DNA of 64,000 nt from Actinoallomurus purpureus. Its GTDB lineage: Bacteria; Actinomycetota; Actinomycetes; Streptosporangiales; Streptosporangiaceae. The translations under genes and the position numbers were made by a program. Below the pieces are notes generated by a model. The model ran no database searches. It saw only the letters and a list, made by a program, of their open reading frames with translations, and had not been told where the DNA came from. Below are positions 60,799-64,000 of the stretch, in pieces. Numbering within the stretch: the first letter of the stretch is position 1; each line of letters begins with the position of its first letter. The DNA is taken from positions 26,754-90,753 of the forward strand of contig NZ_JAMXMY010000033.1 in NCBI RefSeq assembly GCF_024055795.1, in the 5' to 3' direction.

Positions 60799-61810
60799 CC
60801 CAGGCGAGCAGGTCGTCCGCCGTCATGGTGTTCACGATCCGGTCCGGGTCGACACCGCAGCGGGCGGCCCGCTCGCAGCCGTACGGCTGCCAGTCGAGCT
60901 GACCGGGCGCGTGCGCGTCGGAGTCGATCGCGAACCGGCAGCCCGCCTCGACGGCGAGCCGCAGCAGGCGCTTCGGCGGGTCGAGGCGCTCCGGCCTGCT
61001 GTTGATCTCCACCGCGACGTCGTGGTCGGCGCAGGCGGCGAACACGCGCTCGGCGTCGAACTCCGACTCCGGCCGCTTGTTCCCCCGCCGCCCGCCGGCC
61101 TGGACGATCCGCCCCGTGCAGTGTCCGAGTACGTTCACCCTCGGGTTCGCCACGGCGGCGAGCATGCGGCGGGTCATGTCCGGGGCCGGCATCCGCAGCT
61201 TGGAGTGGACACTGGCCACGACGACGTCCAGCTCGGCGAGCAGCGCCGGGTCCTGGTCCAGCGACCCGTCGTCGAGGATGTCGACCTCGATGCCGGTGAG
61301 CACCCGGAACGGCGCCGGCCGCTCGTTCAGCGCGGCCACCACCTTCAGCTGCTCGCGCAGCCGTTCCGGGGACAGGCCATTCGCGACCTTCAGGCGCGGC
61401 GAGTGGTCGGTGAGCGCGATGTAGTCGTGGCCGATGCCGACCGCCGCCTCGGCCATCTCCTCGATCGGCGAACCCCCGTCGGACCAGTCCGAGTGCGTGT
61501 GCAGGTCGCCGCGGAGCGCCGCGCGCAGGGCGGCGGCCGCCTCGTCGATCGGCGTCCCCTCCGTCGCCTCCAGGCGGCGCAGGTACGTCGGCGTCTCCCC
61601 GCGCAGCGCCTCCGCGATGACCAGCGCGGTGACCTTGCCGACGCCGGGAAGCGCCTCCAGGGCGCCAGCCCGCGCCCGCTCGGCCAGCTCGTCCGCGGAG
61701 GTCCGCTCCACCGTCTCGGCGGCCCGCCGGAACGCCCGGACCCGGTACGTCGCCTCGTGCGCCCGCTCGAGCAGGAACGCGATCCGCTTCAACGCCTCGA
61801 TCGGATCCAT
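60788..61810 (-). CDS. PHP-domain protein with helix-hairpin-helix N-terminus (PolX-like)
   Basis: A 340-residue protein. The N-terminal region (about 1–75) resembles the PolX helix-hairpin-helix part (LPGVGKVTALVIAEAL, about 54–69), and the rest is a PHP phosphoesterase domain with HTHSDWSDG, ALTDHSP, EVDILDDG, NSRPERL and IDSDAH metal ligands. A polymerase domain is missing. Likely a DNA-repair-related or phosphatase enzyme. Confidence 0.88.
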   Translation of the reverse strand: MDPIEALKRIAFLLERAHEATYRVRAFRRAAETVERTSADELAERARAGALEALPGVGKVTALVIAEALRGETPTYLRRLEATEGTPIDEAAAALRAALRGDLHTHSDWSDGGSPIEEMAEAAVGIGHDYIALTDHSPRLKVANGLSPERLREQLKVVAALNERPAPFRVLTGIEVDILDDGSLDQDPALLAELDVVVASVHSKLRMPAPDMTRRMLAAVANPRVNVLGHCTGRIVQAGGRRGNKRPESEFDAERVFAACADHDVAVEINSRPERLDPPKRLLRLAVEAGCRFAIDSDAHAPGQLDWQPYGCERAARCGVDPDRIVNTMTADDLLAWVSR

Positions 61811-61917
61811 GCCCCCGTCTTACCCTCTCCGCGGCGACCACCCCATACCTGAGTAGCATCCGCGGATCGGACCTGAGGGGTACGAGGGGGACACCCGCCT
61901 GGGCCTACGCTCAGGGC

Positions 61918-63183
61918 ATGGCCGATGGACCACCCCCCGGGGCGCTCGCCCGAGCCCTGCGCCCGGTCTTCGCCGCGGTGGTGAACGGCCGGACGGACCC
62001 GCCGGGGCCGAAGCACCGCCGGCTGACGATCGGCTGGGTGTACCTGCCGACCGCGGCCGAGCTGCTCCTGACGCTGGTGCTGGCCCTCGCCGGCAACGCG
62101 TCCCTGGAGTCGTACGACGCCGGCATGCCGCTGCCCCTGGTATCCCTCCTGGGCGTCCTCCCCCTGCTGCTGCGCGGCAGTCGTCCGCTGGCCGCCTGGC
62201 GGATGTCCGCGCTGGCGATGCTCCTGTCGACGACCGTCTTCCGGGCGCCGGCCCTGGTCAGCGTGCCCTACCTTCCCTGGCTGGCGATCGTCTACCTGCT
62301 CTGCCTGTACTCGGTGGCGGTGCGCTGCGAGCGCGCGGTGACCGTCGGCGTGATGGTCGTCTCCACCGTCGGATGCATCCTGCTCAACCCGGCGACCGGC
62401 GCGTTCGCGCTGCTGTGCGCCGTTCCGGTCCTCCTCGGATACACCGTCCGCGTGCGCCGGGCCGCCCGGCGGGCGCTGGCCGAGCAGGAGGCCCGGCACG
62501 AGGCGGAGACGGCCGTGCTGCAGGAGCGGCAGCGGATCGCGCGGGAGCTCCACGACGTCGTCGCCCACCACATGTCGGTGATCGCGATCCAGGCGGAGGC
62601 CGCGCCGTACAAGGTCGCCGACCCGCCGCCGGAGCTGGCCGAGAGCTTCGCCGACATCCGCGCCAGCGCGCTGGAAGGGCTCACCGAGCTGCGCCGGATC
62701 CTCGGCGTGCTGCGGACCGATCCCGCCGCGCAGACCGCGCCACAGCCGGGCCTGGAACGCCTGGAGGAGGTCGTCGCGTCGGCACGGGCCGGTGGCCTCA
62801 TCGTCGAGACGTCGGTGACCGGGGAGGCGCCGATCCTGCCGGCCGGCGTCGGGCTCTCGGCCTACCGGATCCTGCAGGAGTCGTTGAGCAACGCGATGCG
62901 CCACGCGCCCGGGGCGTCGGTGCGCGTCGACATCTCCTATGAGCCGGACGTGCTGCGGCTGCGAGTGCGCAACGGCCCGGGGACCGCACCGGACCGCGTG
63001 GCGCACGCCGGGAGCGGTCACGGCCTCGTGGGCATGCGCGAACGCACCACGATGCTCGGCGGCGACCTGGCCGCCGGGCCGACCGCCGACGGCGGTTTCG
63101 CGGTGGTCGCCGCCCTCCCCCTGGACGCCGATGACCGCGCGCTCTCCGCCGGGCGTACCGAGCCCGCCACACCGATCGACTGA
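61918..63183 (+). CDS. DesK/NarL-type sensor histidine kinase
   Basis: A 421-residue kinase with four to five membrane helices (about 40–180), a HisKA_3 domain with RIARELHDVVAHHMSVIAIQ (phospho-acceptor His212) and an ATPase domain (about 300–405) with SLSNAMRHAPG and GHGLVGMRERT. It is followed 46 bases later by its response regulator. The signal is unknown. Confidence 0.93.
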   Translation: MADGPPPGALARALRPVFAAVVNGRTDPPGPKHRRLTIGWVYLPTAAELLLTLVLALAGNASLESYDAGMPLPLVSLLGVLPLLLRGSRPLAAWRMSALAMLLSTTVFRAPALVSVPYLPWLAIVYLLCLYSVAVRCERAVTVGVMVVSTVGCILLNPATGAFALLCAVPVLLGYTVRVRRAARRALAEQEARHEAETAVLQERQRIARELHDVVAHHMSVIAIQAEAAPYKVADPPPELAESFADIRASALEGLTELRRILGVLRTDPAAQTAPQPGLERLEEVVASARAGGLIVETSVTGEAPILPAGVGLSAYRILQESLSNAMRHAPGASVRVDISYEPDVLRLRVRNGPGTAPDRVAHAGSGHGLVGMRERTTMLGGDLAAGPTADGGFAVVAALPLDADDRALSAGRTEPATPID

Positions 63184-63229
63184 GTACGGCCGGCCGCCGG
63201 CCGGAACGGCCCCCCGCAGAAAGGGACTC

Positions 63230-63889
63230 ATGAGCATCCGGGTGCTGATCGCCGACGACCAGGGAATGGTCCGGTCGGGCTTTTCGATCCTGCTGAACGC
63301 CCAGCCGGACATCGAAGTCGTCGGCGAGGCCGTCAACGGGCAGGACGCCGTTCGCAAGGCCGCCGACCTGCGGCCCGACGTGGTGCTGATGGACGTGCGG
63401 ATGCCCGTGCTCGACGGCCTGGCGGCCACCCGCCTGATCACGGAGCGGACGGACCCGCCCGGCATCCTCGTGCTGACCACCTTCGACCTGGACGACTACG
63501 TGTACGAGGCGCTGCGCGCCGGCGCCAGCGGATTCCTGCTCAAGGACGCGTCGGCGCAGGAACTGTCGGACGCGGTCCGCGTGGTCGCGGCGGGCGAGGC
63601 GCTGCTGGCGCCGACGGTGACCCGGCGGCTGATCTCGGAGTTCGCGCGGATGGGTGCGCCGAAGGGGCCGGATCGCAAGCGCCTGCAGGGCCTGACGGAC
63701 CGGGAGACCGAGGTGCTCGGCCTGGTCGCGCGCGGCCTGTCCAACGCGGAGGTCGCCGAACGCCTCGTCGTCGCCGAGCAGACGGTCAAGACCCACGTCG
63801 GCCGCATCCTCATGAAGCTCGATCTGCGCGACCGTACCCAGGCCGTCGTGTACGCGTACGAGACCGGCCTGGTGCGCCCCGGCGAGTGA
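63230..63889 (+). CDS. NarL/LuxR-type response regulator
   Basis: A 219-residue regulator: receiver (1–120; IADDQGMVRSGF, phospho-acceptor Asp55 in VVLMDVRMP, Lys near 105) and LuxR helix-turn-helix (about 150–210; LTDRETEVLGLVARGLSNAE). AAGGGAC lies before the ATG. It is the partner of the upstream kinase. Confidence 0.95.
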   Translation: MSIRVLIADDQGMVRSGFSILLNAQPDIEVVGEAVNGQDAVRKAADLRPDVVLMDVRMPVLDGLAATRLITERTDPPGILVLTTFDLDDYVYEALRAGASGFLLKDASAQELSDAVRVVAAGEALLAPTVTRRLISEFARMGAPKGPDRKRLQGLTDRETEVLGLVARGLSNAEVAERLVVAEQTVKTHVGRILMKLDLRDRTQAVVYAYETGLVRPGE

Positions 63890-63893
63890 CCCC

Positions 63894-63916
63894 CGCCGTC
63901 GGGGCGTCCGACGGCG
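63894..63916 (+). terminator. hairpin after the two-component operon
   Basis: CGCCGTCGG-GGCGT-CCGACGGCG is a perfect 9-bp stem five bases after the response regulator stop. No T-tract follows. Confidence 0.6.
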
Positions 63917-64000
63917 CCCGGGGCGGGCGGCACGACACCCGGTCACACCCCCGCCCCTTGCGTTGAGTTCGGGATTTTCGCCGTTTCCGCGGGCCGCGGA

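Overview
This 64-kb window is chromosomal DNA from a high-GC actinomycete. Evidence for this is the very GC-rich codon use, frequent GTG starts, Lsr2-free compact gene order, AfsR/BTAD and LAL regulators, DUF5753 helix-turn-helix proteins, a CU044_5270-type protein behind an ECF sigma factor, and the AceE–DUF3052–AhpE block. The gene types fit the order Streptosporangiales (for example Thermomonosporaceae); that placement is inference from gene content only.

Layout. 1–5.4 kb: a DrrAB-type drug-export ABC pair facing an AfsR-like regulator. 5.4–7.6 kb: a type II NADH dehydrogenase with a Rex-type operator directly in front of it, and a PEBP-like lipoprotein. 7.7–12.5 kb: a membrane-anchored Ser/Tyr/Gly/Pro-rich protein with a possibly structured leader, a DUF6879/DUF5753 regulatory module with small accessory genes, and a broken lytic polysaccharide monooxygenase remnant. 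12.6–17.9 kb: an SDR/TetR divergent pair, a PptH-like phosphopantetheinyl hydrolase whose usual partner pptT has been reduced to an internally deleted fragment, a DMT-type transporter, a decayed DUF2332 gene containing a 7-bp tandem repeat, and a second copy of the 3' end of the tetR gene.

17.8–21.8 kb: rnpB (RNase P RNA), RNase H/phosphatase, a zinc-ribbon coiled-coil protein and a Nif3-like protein, in the order known from the mycobacterial Rv2228c–Rv2230c block, then two small conserved proteins, one behind a LexA-like palindrome. 21.9–29.2 kb: a large LAL regulator, a methyltransferase, a Ser/Thr kinase with an altered catalytic loop, and a Tat-exported PhoD-like phosphatase. 29.4–34.6 kb: an FG-GAP secreted protein, an L,D-transpeptidase lipoprotein, and a TenA/PqqC-fold protein divergent from a flavoprotein. 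34.6–39.4 kb: a 911-residue coiled-coil/collagen-like protein and an ECF sigma factor with its co-transcribed membrane partner.

39.7–47.4 kb: aceE (pyruvate dehydrogenase E1), DUF1918, YjbQ, DUF3052, AhpE peroxiredoxin, a zinc-ribbon protein, a PIG-L deacetylase, and tRNA-Val(UAC). 47.8–49.1 kb, just beyond the tRNA, holds a DUF1963-like gene and a truncated, frameshifted IS630-family transposase, so this is a likely insertion hotspot. 49.1–64 kb: a TetR/MFS efflux pair with twin operators, a WYL regulator, glutaminase, a CDF transporter, an ACT-domain protein, an OmpR-type two-component system divergent from a LolA-like protein plus ABC exporter operon, a PHP-family protein, and a DesK/NarL-type two-component system.

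Functionally the window mixes conserved housekeeping genes (RNase P, PDH, NADH dehydrogenase, AhpE) with several regulator-plus-exporter cassettes. Four genes are visibly decaying (LPMO, pptT, DUF2332, IS630). No CRISPR array, biosynthetic megasynthase, prophage or complete mobile element is visible.
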